Shown piece by piece: positions 40,479 through 49,346 of a stretch of 64,000 nt of DNA. Both the position numbers and the translations under genes were made by a program. The stretch spans positions 124,001-188,000 of the forward strand of contig CAWBIT010000011.1 of NCBI GenBank assembly GCA_963789025.1, written 5' to 3'. This DNA comes from AP-15 sp963789025 (GTDB lineage: Bacteria; Pseudomonadota; Alphaproteobacteria; ATCC43930; CGMCC-115725). How positions within the stretch are numbered: the stretch's first letter is position 1; each line of letters opens with the position of its first letter. The notes beneath the pieces are model-generated. The model did not search any database, was not told where the DNA came from, and saw nothing but the letters and a program-made list of their open reading frames with translations.

Positions 40479-41810
40479 ATGCACAAATCCGTACTGGCGC
40501 TCCTGCTATTGCTCTGGGCGTCCCCCGCCGGGGCGATGACGATCGAACGCGTGACCAGTCCCGGCGGCATCGAGGCTTGGCTCGTCGAGGATCATTCGCT
40601 TCCGGTCGTATCCATCCGGTTTGCCTTTCCCGGCGGCGCCGCGCTCGACCCGCCCGGCAAGGGCGGGCTCGCTGCAATGACCATGTCGCTGCTCGACGAA
40701 GGCGCCGGTCCTTGGGATACCGTGGCCTTCAAGACGCGCCTCGAAGATCTCGTCGCCGATTTGGGGTTTACCGCCGGCCGGGATGAGGTCGGCGGCAGGT
40801 TGCGTAGCTTGAAGGCGAATCTCCCCGAGGCGGCCGGTCTGCTGCGCGCTGCGCTGACCTCGCCGCGGTTTGAGCCGGCCGCAATCGAGCGCGTGCGCGG
40901 CGAATTCGTCACCTCGCTCTCCCAGCAGGCGCACAGCCCGCGCGCGCTCTCCGGCCGACTGTGGATGCGCGATGCCTTCGAGGATCACCCCTACGGCGAG
41001 AACGTCGATGGGACGCTAGCCAGCGTTTCCGTGATTACCCGAGAGGATCTAATCGGTTTTGCCGGGCAGCGGCTGCGGCGTGCCGGGCTGGTGATCGGAG
41101 CGGTGGGCGACATTAAGTCCGAAGAGCTTGCGGGTCTAATTGACGAGGTCTTCGGCGGGTTGCCCGCCGATAGCGGTGAAACCGCGGTCGCGGAAACCAA
41201 GCCGAACGAGAATGGCGGGGTGATGATCACCCGGCGGCCGGTGCCGCAAAGCGCGGTTACGTTCGGCCAAATCGGCCCGAAACGGGACGATCCCGATTGG
41301 TATGCGGCGCGGCTCGTCAACGACGTCCTCGGCGGCGGCGGGTTTCGCGGGCGGCTGATGCGGGAAATTCGCGTAAAGCGCGGGCTGGCCTACGGCGTGT
41401 CGACCGACCTCGTCTCGTTCCGGCATGCCGGGATGATTCTCGGGAGTGTCGCGACCGAGAATGCTCGGGTTGGGCAGTCGATCGCCCTTATCCGGGCGGA
41501 GTGGCGGCGGATGCGCGACGAAGGCCCGAGCCAGGCGGAGCTCGACCTCGCCAAGGACTTCCTGGTCGGCTCCTTTCCATTGTCGCTCGATACGAGTGCG
41601 CGGGTCGCCTCGGTGCTCGTCGAGATCCAGCTGGAAAATCTCGGCATCGACTACCTCGACCGCCGGGCGGCGCTGTTCGGGGCCGTCTCCCTGGATCAGG
41701 CCAAGCGGGTCGCCCATAATCTGCTCGACCCCGACGCGTTGAGTTTCGCCGTCGTCGGCGACCCTGCCGATCTGACCCCGACCCGCACTGTGCCTGACCC
41801 GGGGCTTTGA
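40479..41810 (+). CDS. M16-family non-catalytic partner subunit
   Basis: This 443-aa exported protein has a signal peptide ALLLLLWASPAGAM. Where the catalytic subunit has H-x-x-E-H, this one reads GKGGLAAMTMSLLDEGAG, so both His and the Glu are lost. The substrate-binding R...Y motif is retained (LMREIRVKRGLAYGVSTDLV). This catalytic/non-catalytic split is the rule for bacterial M16B pairs. It probably forms the peptide-binding half of a periplasmic heterodimer with the preceding gene. Confidence 0.92.
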   Translation: MHKSVLALLLLLWASPAGAMTIERVTSPGGIEAWLVEDHSLPVVSIRFAFPGGAALDPPGKGGLAAMTMSLLDEGAGPWDTVAFKTRLEDLVADLGFTAGRDEVGGRLRSLKANLPEAAGLLRAALTSPRFEPAAIERVRGEFVTSLSQQAHSPRALSGRLWMRDAFEDHPYGENVDGTLASVSVITREDLIGFAGQRLRRAGLVIGAVGDIKSEELAGLIDEVFGGLPADSGETAVAETKPNENGGVMITRRPVPQSAVTFGQIGPKRDDPDWYAARLVNDVLGGGGFRGRLMREIRVKRGLAYGVSTDLVSFRHAGMILGSVATENARVGQSIALIRAEWRRMRDEGPSQAELDLAKDFLVGSFPLSLDTSARVASVLVEIQLENLGIDYLDRRAALFGAVSLDQAKRVAHNLLDPDALSFAVVGDPADLTPTRTVPDPGL

Positions 41811-41826
41811 TGAGATCAGGGCTTTG

Positions 41827-42582
41827 ATGAGCTCGGGGCCGAGGATCCGGGTCGGGATCGGCGGCTGGGTGTTTTCGCCATGGCGCGGTGTCTTCTATCC
41901 GCCCGGTCTCCCTCAAGCGCGCGAGCTCGCCCATGCGAGCCGCCAAGTCACCGCGATCGAGATCAACGGTACCTTCTACGGCTCGCAAAAGCCGGCGAGC
42001 TTTCGCCGCTGGCATGACGAGACGCCGGAGAATTTTATCTTTTCGCTCAAGGGTCCGCGGTTTGTCACGCACCGCTCCGATCTGGCGACGGCCGGCCCTT
42101 CGATCGACCGCTTCTTCTCGACCGGTGTTCTCGAATTGCGCGACAAGCTCGGGCCGGTCCTGTGGCAATTCAATCCGCGGATGGCTTTCGACGAAGCCGG
42201 TTTCACCGCCTTTCTCGAATTGCTGCCCCAGCAGCTCGATGGCCGCGCGATACGTCATGTCGTCGAGGTGCGCCACTCGAGCTTCGCGGCGCCGTCCTTC
42301 ACCGAGCTGTTGGGCCGGCATCGCGTCGCCGTCGCTCTGGTCGACGACGACAACCACCCGGCATTCGAAGCGATCACCGGGGACTTCGTGTACGCTCGCC
42401 TGCGCCGCTGCACCGAAGACGAGCCAACCGGCTACGCGCCGGATGCGCTCGATGGTTGGGCCGAGCGCTTCCGCCGACACTCGGCACAGAGTGGGCACGA
42501 CTGCTTTGTCTATTTCATCAATGGCGCAAAGGTCCGCGCCCCCGCCGCGGCACAGGCTCTTCTGCAGAGACTTGCGAACTGA
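41827..42582 (+). CDS. DUF72 (YecE-like TIM-barrel) protein
   Basis: This 251-aa protein of the DUF72 family is a TIM barrel of unknown activity. Characteristic blocks are RVGIGGWVFSPWRGVFYPPG, EINGTFYGSQKPASFRRWHD, ETPENFIFSLKGPRFVTH, VLWQFNPRM, VEVRHSSF and VYARLRRCTEDEPTGY. ATG 41827 is chosen over an in-frame TTG one codon earlier. It is 16 bp after the M16 gene and may be in the same transcript. Its last ~65 bases overlap the 3' end of the convergent FkbM methyltransferase gene. Confidence 0.9.
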   Translation: MSSGPRIRVGIGGWVFSPWRGVFYPPGLPQARELAHASRQVTAIEINGTFYGSQKPASFRRWHDETPENFIFSLKGPRFVTHRSDLATAGPSIDRFFSTGVLELRDKLGPVLWQFNPRMAFDEAGFTAFLELLPQQLDGRAIRHVVEVRHSSFAAPSFTELLGRHRVAVALVDDDNHPAFEAITGDFVYARLRRCTEDEPTGYAPDALDGWAERFRRHSAQSGHDCFVYFINGAKVRAPAAAQALLQRLAN

Positions 42583-43456
42583 CGGTATCAGGGACGAGCA
42601 GCAAATTGTGGGCGTCGCCCGCGCGAAACGGCGGGTCGAGTGCGACATAGGCCGGCCAGCCGGCCGACGCCATTCCGTAATCGAGCAGGATGCCGATCAT
42701 CCGATAGCCGAACCCGGCCAGCCGATCGTGGATGGCGGCGCGATCCTCGTCGGCCTCGTGGCCGGTCTCGACGACCAGGACCGGGCGGTGCCGGTCGAGG
42801 ATGGCGGCCGCTCCGTCGATGACCTGTCGCTCGTGTCCCTCGACATCGATCTTGATCAGGTCGAGCCGGGCGACGCCGCGCTCGCCGGCCAACGAATCCA
42901 GGCTGCGCAACGGGACCTGGTGAGCGTCATAGCCGGCAAAAGCGGGTCCGATCCGCGCGGTGCCGGTGTCGGTGCGGGCCGACGTTACGACCGGCACGAC
43001 AACTTGCGCGACACCGTCGTGGTCGCCGATCGCGCAACGGACGATTTCGGCCTGAGCTAGGGCATTGGCGGCGAGCGTCGATTCGAGAGCGGCGGCGCTG
43101 CGCGACGCCGGCTCGATCGCAAGCACCCGCCCGGCTGGCCCGACCTTGCGGGCGAACGGCACGGTCCACTCCCCGAGATTGGCGCCGACATCGATCACGA
43201 CCGAGCCGGCCCGCAGAAACCCGAGGACCGCCGGGTGGACACGTGGCGGGTGGAGCAGGGCATGGCGGCCGCGGGCGTCGAGCGGGCTCGGCACATTGAC
43301 GAGGTCGCCGGTGCGGTGGAGCACCAGCCCGCCAGGCCAGTCCCGTTCGAGCCGGACGAGCAGGCGCTTTTCGCGCCAACGCCGGATGAGGCGCGCCCCC
43401 GGCGCTTCCGGTTCGCCCGGCGGGCGCAGCTTCCAAAGCGCCTTCAGGAGCGCCAT
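42518..43456 (-). CDS. FkbM-family methyltransferase
   Basis: This ~312-aa methyltransferase has the FkbM signature: VVIDVGANLGEWTVPFARKV (motif I), RVLAIEPASRSAAALESTLA, then LDLIKIDVEGHERQVIDGAA, the diagnostic D-V-E-G-x-E motif. The family methylates sugars and polyketides, often in surface polysaccharide synthesis. ATG 43456 is preferred over 43504, which would overlap the divergent SDR start. The C-terminus (SAEEPVPRRGRGPLRH) is read antisense to the DUF72 gene and may be a non-native extension caused by loss of the original stop. Confidence 0.85.
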   Translation of the reverse strand: MALLKALWKLRPPGEPEAPGARLIRRWREKRLLVRLERDWPGGLVLHRTGDLVNVPSPLDARGRHALLHPPRVHPAVLGFLRAGSVVIDVGANLGEWTVPFARKVGPAGRVLAIEPASRSAAALESTLAANALAQAEIVRCAIGDHDGVAQVVVPVVTSARTDTGTARIGPAFAGYDAHQVPLRSLDSLAGERGVARLDLIKIDVEGHERQVIDGAAAILDRHRPVLVVETGHEADEDRAAIHDRLAGFGYRMIGILLDYGMASAGWPAYVALDPPFRAGDAHNLLLVPDTVSSQVSAEEPVPRRGRGPLRH

Positions 43457-43496
43457 TATGGTGCGCAGATCGCCGGGCTCTTGTCGGAGATTTCTG

Positions 43497-44252
43497 ATGA
43501 CCATGTTCGATCTAACGGGACGCGTCGCCGTCGTCACCGGCGGCAACGGCGGCATCGGGCTCGGCATGGCGCGCGGGCTCGCCGCTTCCGGGGCCGGTGT
43601 CGTGGTGGCCGCGCGCAACGCCGAGAAGGCCGCGTCGGCGGTGGCCGGACTCGGGGCCCGGAGCGCCTTCGTCCCGCTGGATGTGGCCGACGAAAGCTCC
43701 TGCCGGGCGGTGATCGACCAGACGGAGAAGCGGTTTGGCCGGCTCGACGTCCTCGTCAACAACGCCGGAACCTCGATCCGCAAACCCCCGGAGAGCTATA
43801 CCGCGGCCGAATGGCATGCCGTGCTCGATACCAATCTGACCGGCGCCTTTCTGTGCTCGCAAGCCGCCCACCCGGTCATGAAGCGCGGCGGCGGCGGCAA
43901 GATCATCAATATCGGCTCGATGTTCGCCCTCTTCGGCTCAGCTTACGCTGCCCCTTATTCCGCGAGCAAAGGCGCCCTCGTCCAATTGACCAAATCGCTC
44001 GCCGCTGCCTGGGCGGCGGACAACATCCAGGTCAACGCCGTTTTGCCCGGCTGGATCGACACCGAGCTGACCCGCGACGCCCGCCGGCAGGTCGCCGGAT
44101 TGCACGAGCGGGTGCTGGCCCGCACCCCGGCCGGCCGCTGGGGTGTCGCCGAAGACCTCGCCGGCATCGCTGTGTTCCTCGCCTCTCCCGCCTCCGACTT
44201 CGTCACCGGAACTGCGATCCCGGTCGACGGCGGCTTCTCCGCGATGGGTTAG
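43497..44252 (+). CDS. Short-chain dehydrogenase/reductase
   Basis: This 251-aa classical SDR has TGGNGGIGLGMARGLAASGA (cofactor loop), VVVAARNAEK (NADP-type Arg), VNNAGTS, and the catalytic INIGSMFALFGSAYAAPYSA then SKGA (Ser, Tyr-x3-Lys). It ends VTGTAIPVDGGFSAMG. It is close to FabG and gluconate 5-dehydrogenase-like enzymes. ATG 43497 has GGAG nine bases upstream. The divergent FkbM gene starts only 40 bp away. Confidence 0.9.
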   Translation: MTMFDLTGRVAVVTGGNGGIGLGMARGLAASGAGVVVAARNAEKAASAVAGLGARSAFVPLDVADESSCRAVIDQTEKRFGRLDVLVNNAGTSIRKPPESYTAAEWHAVLDTNLTGAFLCSQAAHPVMKRGGGGKIINIGSMFALFGSAYAAPYSASKGALVQLTKSLAAAWAADNIQVNAVLPGWIDTELTRDARRQVAGLHERVLARTPAGRWGVAEDLAGIAVFLASPASDFVTGTAIPVDGGFSAMG

Positions 44253-44468
44253 CACCTCTCACCCGCGCTGTCAGCCTCGCTCCCCGCGGGCGCAGGCACT
44301 ATCGCGGCTCCGGCTCCACAGGAAGAGCTTATTAGCGGTGCGAGGCGGTTCTCGGGAAAGGAACCACCGTCGGCTCTTTGAACCGCTCCACCTTGCAATG
44401 GTCTTGTTGCCGTCCGGATTATAGTGGGGAATGGCAACCCGCGAACGAGTGTAAGGAAAGGTCAAGTA

Positions 44469-46793
44469 ATGGGCGAGTTCGGAATCGGGCAGCCGGTGCG
44501 GCGTTTCGAGGACAAGCGCCTCTTGAGCGGCAACGGCCGTTTCCAGAACGACAACAACCTGCTGGGCCAGAAATACGCTTATGTGCTGCGCTCGCCGCAC
44601 GCCCATGCCCGCATCCGCGCGCTCGACCTCAGGACGGCGAAGGCCGCGCCGGGGGTTGTGCTGATCATGACCGGCGACGACCTTGTCGAGGCCAAGCTCG
44701 GCGTCATGGGCGTATCGTTTCAGCGCAAGCGGCCGGACGGGGCGCCAATGTTCGCCCGCGCTCATCTCGGCCTCGCGCAGGGCACGGTGCGATATGTCGG
44801 CGAACCGGTAGCCTTCGTGGTGGCCGAGACGTTGGCGCAGGCGAAGGACGCCGCCGAACTGATCGACATCGATTACGAGGCGTTGCCCTCGGTCACCGAC
44901 ACCGCCGAGGCGGCGGAGGGCAAGATCGCAGTGTGGGACGAGTGCCCGGACAACATCTCGAACCTGTTCGAGGCCGGCAACAAGGCCGCGACCGAGGCAG
45001 CCTTCGCCAAGGCACCTCACATCGTCAAGCGTCGCTATGTGATCAGCCGGGTCTATGCACATTTCATGGAGCCGCGCGGCGCGATCGGGGTATGGGACCC
45101 GGGCGAGGACCGGTTCACCCTCTATGCCGATGTGCAGTACCCGCACCGAGTGCGCCAGGCGCTCGCCACTCGTATTTTCAAGATCCCGGAAAGCAAGATC
45201 CGCGTCATCGCCGGCGATGTCGGCGGCGGGTTCGGCACCAAGGGCTGGCAGTATCCGGAGCATCGGCTGGTGCTGCTCGCGGCGAAGAAATTGCGCCGGC
45301 CAGTCAAATGGATGTGTGAACGCAGTGAAGCCATCCAGGCCGACGAGCACGCCCGCGACAATGTCAGCGACGCCGAACTGGCGCTCGACGAGGACGGGAA
45401 ATTCCTCGGCCTCAGGGTGAAGACGCTGGCCAATGTCGGCGCCTACATCTCGTCCGAACGCAACCTGCTTGCGACCTTCGGCAATGTCGGCACCTTGACC
45501 GGCACTTATGACATCCCGGCAGCCTACGTCGCGGTGCTGGCGGTGATGGCCAACACCAACGGCACCGCGCCCTATCGCGGCGCCGGACGGCCCGAGGCGA
45601 CCTATGTCATTGAGCGCCTGATCGACGACGCCGCGCGGGAGCTGGGCTTCGACCCGGTCGAATTGCGCACCAAGAACCTGATCCCGGCCTCGGCGATGCC
45701 GTACAAGACCGCGCTCAACCTCAATTACGATTGCGGCGATTTCCCCGCCAACCAGCAGAAGGCATTGGCGCAAGCCGATTGGGCCGGCTTTGCGGCGCGG
45801 CGCGACGAGGCCAAGTCGCGCGGCAAACTGCGGGGCATTGGCATCGCCAACCCGATCGAGAAAGCGGCGGGGCCCGGCCAGGAATTCGCCGAGATCCGCT
45901 TTCACCCGAGCGGCAACGCGACCCTCTTGATGGGCAGCAAGAACCAGGGCCAAGGCCACGAGACGACCTTCAAGCAACTGCTGAACGAAAAGCTCGGGCT
46001 CGATCCGGCGGCCGTGCAATACATCGACGGCGACACCGACCGTGTCGCCTTCGGCATCGGCACCAACGGCTCGCGGTCGACGGTGATCGGCGGCTCGGCG
46101 TTGTGGATGGCGGCCGACAAGGTCATCGCCAAGGGCCGACGCATTGCCGCGCATCTGCTAGAAGCCGCGGAACCCGACATAGAATTCGCCGACGGGAATT
46201 TCTCGGTGGCCGGCACCGACCGGCGCGTCAGCATCACCGATGTGGCGAAGGCGTCGTTTCAGTCCGGCCGCTTGCCGTCAGGCCTCGAGGGTGGCCTTTA
46301 TGAAACCGGCACCTTCGCCCCCGACGACAACACTTATCCCAATGGCTGCCATATCTGTGAGGTCGAGATCGACCCCGCTACCGGGGCGCTGGAGATCGTC
46401 CGCTACGTCGTCGTCGACGACGTCGGCACGGTGGTGAACCCGATTGGCCTCAAGGGGCAGATCCATGGCGGCGTCGCGCAGGGGCTGGGCCAGGCGCTGA
46501 TGGAGCAGGTCGTCTACGACCGCCAATCCGGGCAGAACCTGACCGGCAGCTTCATGGATTACTGCATGCCGCGCGCCGACACGATGCCGTATATGGAGAT
46601 CACCTCGATCCCGGTGCCGACCAAGCGCAATCCACTGGGCGCCAAGGGCGCGGGCGAGGCCGGCACGGTCGGCGCGCTGCCGGCGATCGTCAACGCCGTC
46701 ATCGATGCGCTCGCGCCGCTGGGGGTCAAAGGCCTCGACATGCCGGCGACCAGCGAGCGCATCTGGCAGGCGATGCGCGAGGCCCGTGCCTGA
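44469..46793 (+). CDS. Molybdopterin-binding (CoxL-like) subunit of a xanthine dehydrogenase-family hydroxylase
   Basis: This 774-aa large subunit hydroxylates an aldehyde, N-heterocycle or related substrate at a molybdenum centre. It has the aldehyde oxidase a/b hammerhead domain (GQPVRRFEDKRLLSGNGRFQ, YVLRSPHAHARI) and the Mo-binding domain (GDVGGGFGTKGWQYPEHRLV, APYRGAGRPEATYVIERLID, GQGHETTF). The catalytic Glu is in LGAKGAGEAGTVGALPAIVN. The active-site loop PYRGAGRPE, not AYRCSFR, excludes form I CO dehydrogenase. The small (2Fe-2S) and FAD subunits are not adjacent, which is unusual. ATG 44469 follows AAGGAAAGG. Confidence 0.9.
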   Translation: MGEFGIGQPVRRFEDKRLLSGNGRFQNDNNLLGQKYAYVLRSPHAHARIRALDLRTAKAAPGVVLIMTGDDLVEAKLGVMGVSFQRKRPDGAPMFARAHLGLAQGTVRYVGEPVAFVVAETLAQAKDAAELIDIDYEALPSVTDTAEAAEGKIAVWDECPDNISNLFEAGNKAATEAAFAKAPHIVKRRYVISRVYAHFMEPRGAIGVWDPGEDRFTLYADVQYPHRVRQALATRIFKIPESKIRVIAGDVGGGFGTKGWQYPEHRLVLLAAKKLRRPVKWMCERSEAIQADEHARDNVSDAELALDEDGKFLGLRVKTLANVGAYISSERNLLATFGNVGTLTGTYDIPAAYVAVLAVMANTNGTAPYRGAGRPEATYVIERLIDDAARELGFDPVELRTKNLIPASAMPYKTALNLNYDCGDFPANQQKALAQADWAGFAARRDEAKSRGKLRGIGIANPIEKAAGPGQEFAEIRFHPSGNATLLMGSKNQGQGHETTFKQLLNEKLGLDPAAVQYIDGDTDRVAFGIGTNGSRSTVIGGSALWMAADKVIAKGRRIAAHLLEAAEPDIEFADGNFSVAGTDRRVSITDVAKASFQSGRLPSGLEGGLYETGTFAPDDNTYPNGCHICEVEIDPATGALEIVRYVVVDDVGTVVNPIGLKGQIHGGVAQGLGQALMEQVVYDRQSGQNLTGSFMDYCMPRADTMPYMEITSIPVPTKRNPLGAKGAGEAGTVGALPAIVNAVIDALAPLGVKGLDMPATSERIWQAMREARA

Positions 46794-46842
46794 CCTCGCC
46801 TCAGTCGGGTACCATCGTTCGAACCTAAGAGGACGCCGCCCG

Positions 46843-47682
46843 ATGCTGATCGTCGATGCACAGATCCATCTTTGGGAAAAAGGTACGCCTTCCGCCCATC
46901 ATCGCCAGGCGCCCTACTCGGCGGAGCAGGCAATCGCCGGCATGAATGCTGCCGGCGTGGATCGCGCGCTGATACACCCCGTTATGTGGGATCCGGACTC
47001 GAACGAATTGGCGGTCGAAGCGGTGCGGAGATACCCCGGCCGCTTCGCCATTATGGGCTGGTTCTACCTCGACCAGCCGGAGAACCGCGCCCTCGTCGAG
47101 CGCTGGAAGGAGCGTCCGGGCATGCGCGGACTTCGCTTCTACTTCAACGAACGGCATAAGGAATCGTGGGTGATCGATGGGACACTTGACTGGTTATGGG
47201 CTGCCGCCGAGCGCGCCGGCGTGCCGGTGTCGCTTGCCGCCGCGATGTTTTTGCCGACCGTCGGAAAGATCGCGGAGCGCCACCCCAGCTTGAAATTGAT
47301 TGTCGACCACATGGGCGTGCCGCGGGCCAGTAGAGGCGAATCCGCCTACCGGTTCCAGCCAGAGTTGCTGGCGCTCGCGAAACACCCGAACGTTGCGGTC
47401 AAGGCGACGGGTCAGGCGGGCTACGCCGAGGACGAGTATCCGTTCCGCAGCCTCCACCCGCACCTGCATCGCTGTTTCGATGCGTTCGGCCCCGAGCGGA
47501 TGTTCTGGGGAACCGACATCACCCGCATGCAATGCTCCTGGCGGCAATGCGTGACCCTGTTCACCGAGGAACTGCCGTGGTTGAAGGGCCGAGATCTCGA
47601 GCTGATCATGGGCGAGGCCGTCTGCAATTGGCTGGGTTGGCCCCTCCCTGCACGAGCCCCAAAGCTGACGCCCCGGGCATAA
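46843..47682 (+). CDS. Amidohydrolase-family TIM-barrel hydrolase/decarboxylase
   Basis: This 279-aa amidohydrolase_2 protein includes lactonases and ACMSD/gamma-resorcylate decarboxylase-like enzymes. It has MLIVDAQIHLWEKG (D-x-Q-x-H-x-W, like the D-x-H-x-H metal site in 2-pyrone-4,6-dicarboxylate lactonase types), GVDRALIHPVMWDPDSNELA, FAIMGWFYLDQPE, LIVDHMGVPR and MFWGTDITRMQ (metal Asp). The W-G-T/S-D motif and QIH suggest the LigI/fucono-lactonase branch. ATG 46843 has AAGAGGA upstream. It lies 49 bp after the molybdoenzyme subunit and is probably cotranscribed, so it may hydrolyse that enzyme's product. Confidence 0.87.
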   Translation: MLIVDAQIHLWEKGTPSAHHRQAPYSAEQAIAGMNAAGVDRALIHPVMWDPDSNELAVEAVRRYPGRFAIMGWFYLDQPENRALVERWKERPGMRGLRFYFNERHKESWVIDGTLDWLWAAAERAGVPVSLAAAMFLPTVGKIAERHPSLKLIVDHMGVPRASRGESAYRFQPELLALAKHPNVAVKATGQAGYAEDEYPFRSLHPHLHRCFDAFGPERMFWGTDITRMQCSWRQCVTLFTEELPWLKGRDLELIMGEAVCNWLGWPLPARAPKLTPRA

Positions 47683-47698
47683 TCTCTCAGGGCATCTT

Positions 47699-47887
47699 TC
47701 AAAACGCCTTGCACGATCCGTCGCACTCGTCGGGGAACAGGCTCCTGCCGCAGGCACAAGGGCCACGATGAAATGCGAGGCCGGTATCGGTTGCCGGGGC
47801 GGGTTGTTCGGGCAGCCTCTCCCGCCGCAATTCCTCCATGCGGGTACGGATTGTCTTGAAATCGTCAGCTGCTCGGGGCCGTGACAT
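47699..47887 (-). CDS. Small Cys-rich protein, 62 aa
   Basis: MSRPRAADDFKTIRTRMEEL is followed by a polar linker and a C-terminal Cys cluster (FHRGPCACGRSLFPDECDGS, then CKAF). Four cysteines spaced C-x-C-x9-C-x3-C suggest zinc binding. GGAGG six bases before ATG 47887 makes this a real gene and places the start; the longer reading from 47902 lacks a ribosome site. I do not recognise a named family. It lies convergently after the amidohydrolase and divergently from the LLM pseudogene. Confidence 0.6.
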   Translation of the reverse strand: MSRPRAADDFKTIRTRMEELRRERLPEQPAPATDTGLAFHRGPCACGRSLFPDECDGSCKAF

Positions 47888-47959
47888 CAAACCTCCGGGC
47901 ACCGCACTATCATGCGTTAGTACCCTTCGGCAATTGCCGATCGATCAGAGACTGCTCCG

Positions 47960-49014
47960 ATGCCCTTCCAGAACCGCATGATGACGCTGGTCGGCTTTCT
48001 GCAGGCGCAGAACTGCTCCAACCTGCCGGGATCGTGGCGCCATCCATCGACGATGCTCGACTTCTTGACACCGGAATACTACCAGCGCATCGCGCGTATG
48101 TTGGAGGACGGCAAGATCCAGATGGCGTTCTTCGACGATCGCCTGGCGCTGCCCGATATCTATACCGGAGATCATGCCGAGGCGGTCGCCGCGGGCGTGC
48201 GCGCGGTGAAGATGGACCCGTCGACGATCCTCATGACGATGTGGATGGTGACGCAGCGGCTCGGGCTGGGAGTGACCTACTCCACCACCTATTACGAGCC
48301 ATTCCACATCGCCCGCCTCTTCACGACAATGGATTTGATGCTGAAGGGCCGGGCGGCCTGGAACGTCGTGACATCGCTCAACAGCGCCGAAGCCAGGAAC
48401 TTCGGCAGCGGCGCCCACATGGAACATGACGCTCGGTACGACCGAGCCGATGAGTTTATGGACGTGGTCCTGGGGCACTGGAACACGTGGGAAGAGGACG
48501 CGCTGATCCTGGACAAGGCGAATAACCGCTTCGCCGATCCTGCCAAGGTGCATCGGCTTGACCATGTGGGCCGGTATTTCCGGTCACGCGGGCCGTTCAG
48601 CGTGCCGCGGTCGCCGCAAGGGCATCCGGTGCTGATCCAGGCCGAATTTTCCTTTCAAGGATTCCGCGACCGCGTTATCCGGCATTCGGGCAAGAAGAAC
48701 CCGACCGTGCGCGATTTTGTCGATGTTTCCGGCCGCGGAACAGTGAAGGAGCACACGATGTTTTGCGGCACCCCAAGCAGGTCGCCGATCAGATGGAGGA
48801 ATGGTTCACCGCGCCGGCGTGCGACGGGTTCGTGCTGGCCGCCTCCAGCATGCCGGGCTCGTATGACGACATCGTGCGGCTGCTGGTGCCGGAGCTCCAG
48901 CGCCGCGGTCTATTCCAAAAGGAATATGCCGGCCCGACCTTGCGCGACAATCTGGGCCTGCAAATACCGCACGCCTCCGACTGGCATGCAGCGCGCCGGC
49001 GCGCGACAGAATGA
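47960..49014 (+). pseudogene. NtaA/SnaA/DszA-type flavin-dependent monooxygenase with deletion and frameshift
   Basis: These luciferase-like FMNH2 monooxygenases (~440 aa) oxidise nitrilotriacetate, dibenzothiophene sulfone and similar compounds. The N-terminal ~210 residues are good: WRHPSTMLDFLTPEYYQRIA, MAFFDDRLALPDIY, GLGVTYSTTYYEPFHIARLF, GRAAWNVVTSLNSAEARNFG, YFRSRGPFSVPRSPQGHPVL. IQA is then joined directly to EFSFQGFRDRVIRHSGKKNP. The usual ~120 residues including the Q-A-G-x-S flavin region are gone. Near 48770 a frame change is needed to reach PKQVADQMEEWFTAPACDGF and the C-terminus at 49014. It is non-functional. Confidence 0.85.
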
Positions 49015-49032
49015 ATCTCGTCATTGCACTGA

Positions 49033-49344
49033 TCAGCCCGACACTTCGAGCCCCAGCAGCGGCGCGTATTGCTGTCCGCCGTAAACGTCGCTGTCGTGCT
49101 TGGAGCCGGAGCTTTGCGGGCGGGGGAAGCTCACCTTAATCGCCAGGGCCGCGTCGTGGTTGACGACGATGATGTCGGCCGCGTTGCGATTGTAGAGGCG
49201 GGCGATGCCGGCGCGGTTGACGATTTCGGCGTCCCGGGCGCGGCGGTAGGCCTCTGCATCGTCGAACATGATGTCGATGGTCAGCCAGAACGGGCCGGCG
49301 TTCTTCGACCGCACCAGTTTCGCCAGCTCGCCAAGCGTCGCCAT
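49033..49344 (-). CDS. DUF4387 protein (AtuA partner)
   Basis: This 103-aa protein contains LAKLVRSKNAGPFWLTIDIM, FDDAEAYRRARDAEIVNRAG and NADIIVVNHDAALAIKVSFP-like sequence typical of DUF4387. The family is found as a separate small protein or as the C-terminal extension of AtuA proteins. It starts two bases after the AtuA stop, so the two form a complex or act in sequence. Function not established. Confidence 0.85.
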   Translation of the reverse strand: MATLGELAKLVRSKNAGPFWLTIDIMFDDAEAYRRARDAEIVNRAGIARLYNRNAADIIVVNHDAALAIKVSFPRPQSSGSKHDSDVYGGQQYAPLLGLEVSG

Positions 49345-49346
49345 GA

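Noticed and set aside
44271..46154. 627-aa minus-strand ORF opposite the molybdoenzyme subunit
   Set aside because: Antisense shadow; all conserved motifs are on the plus strand.
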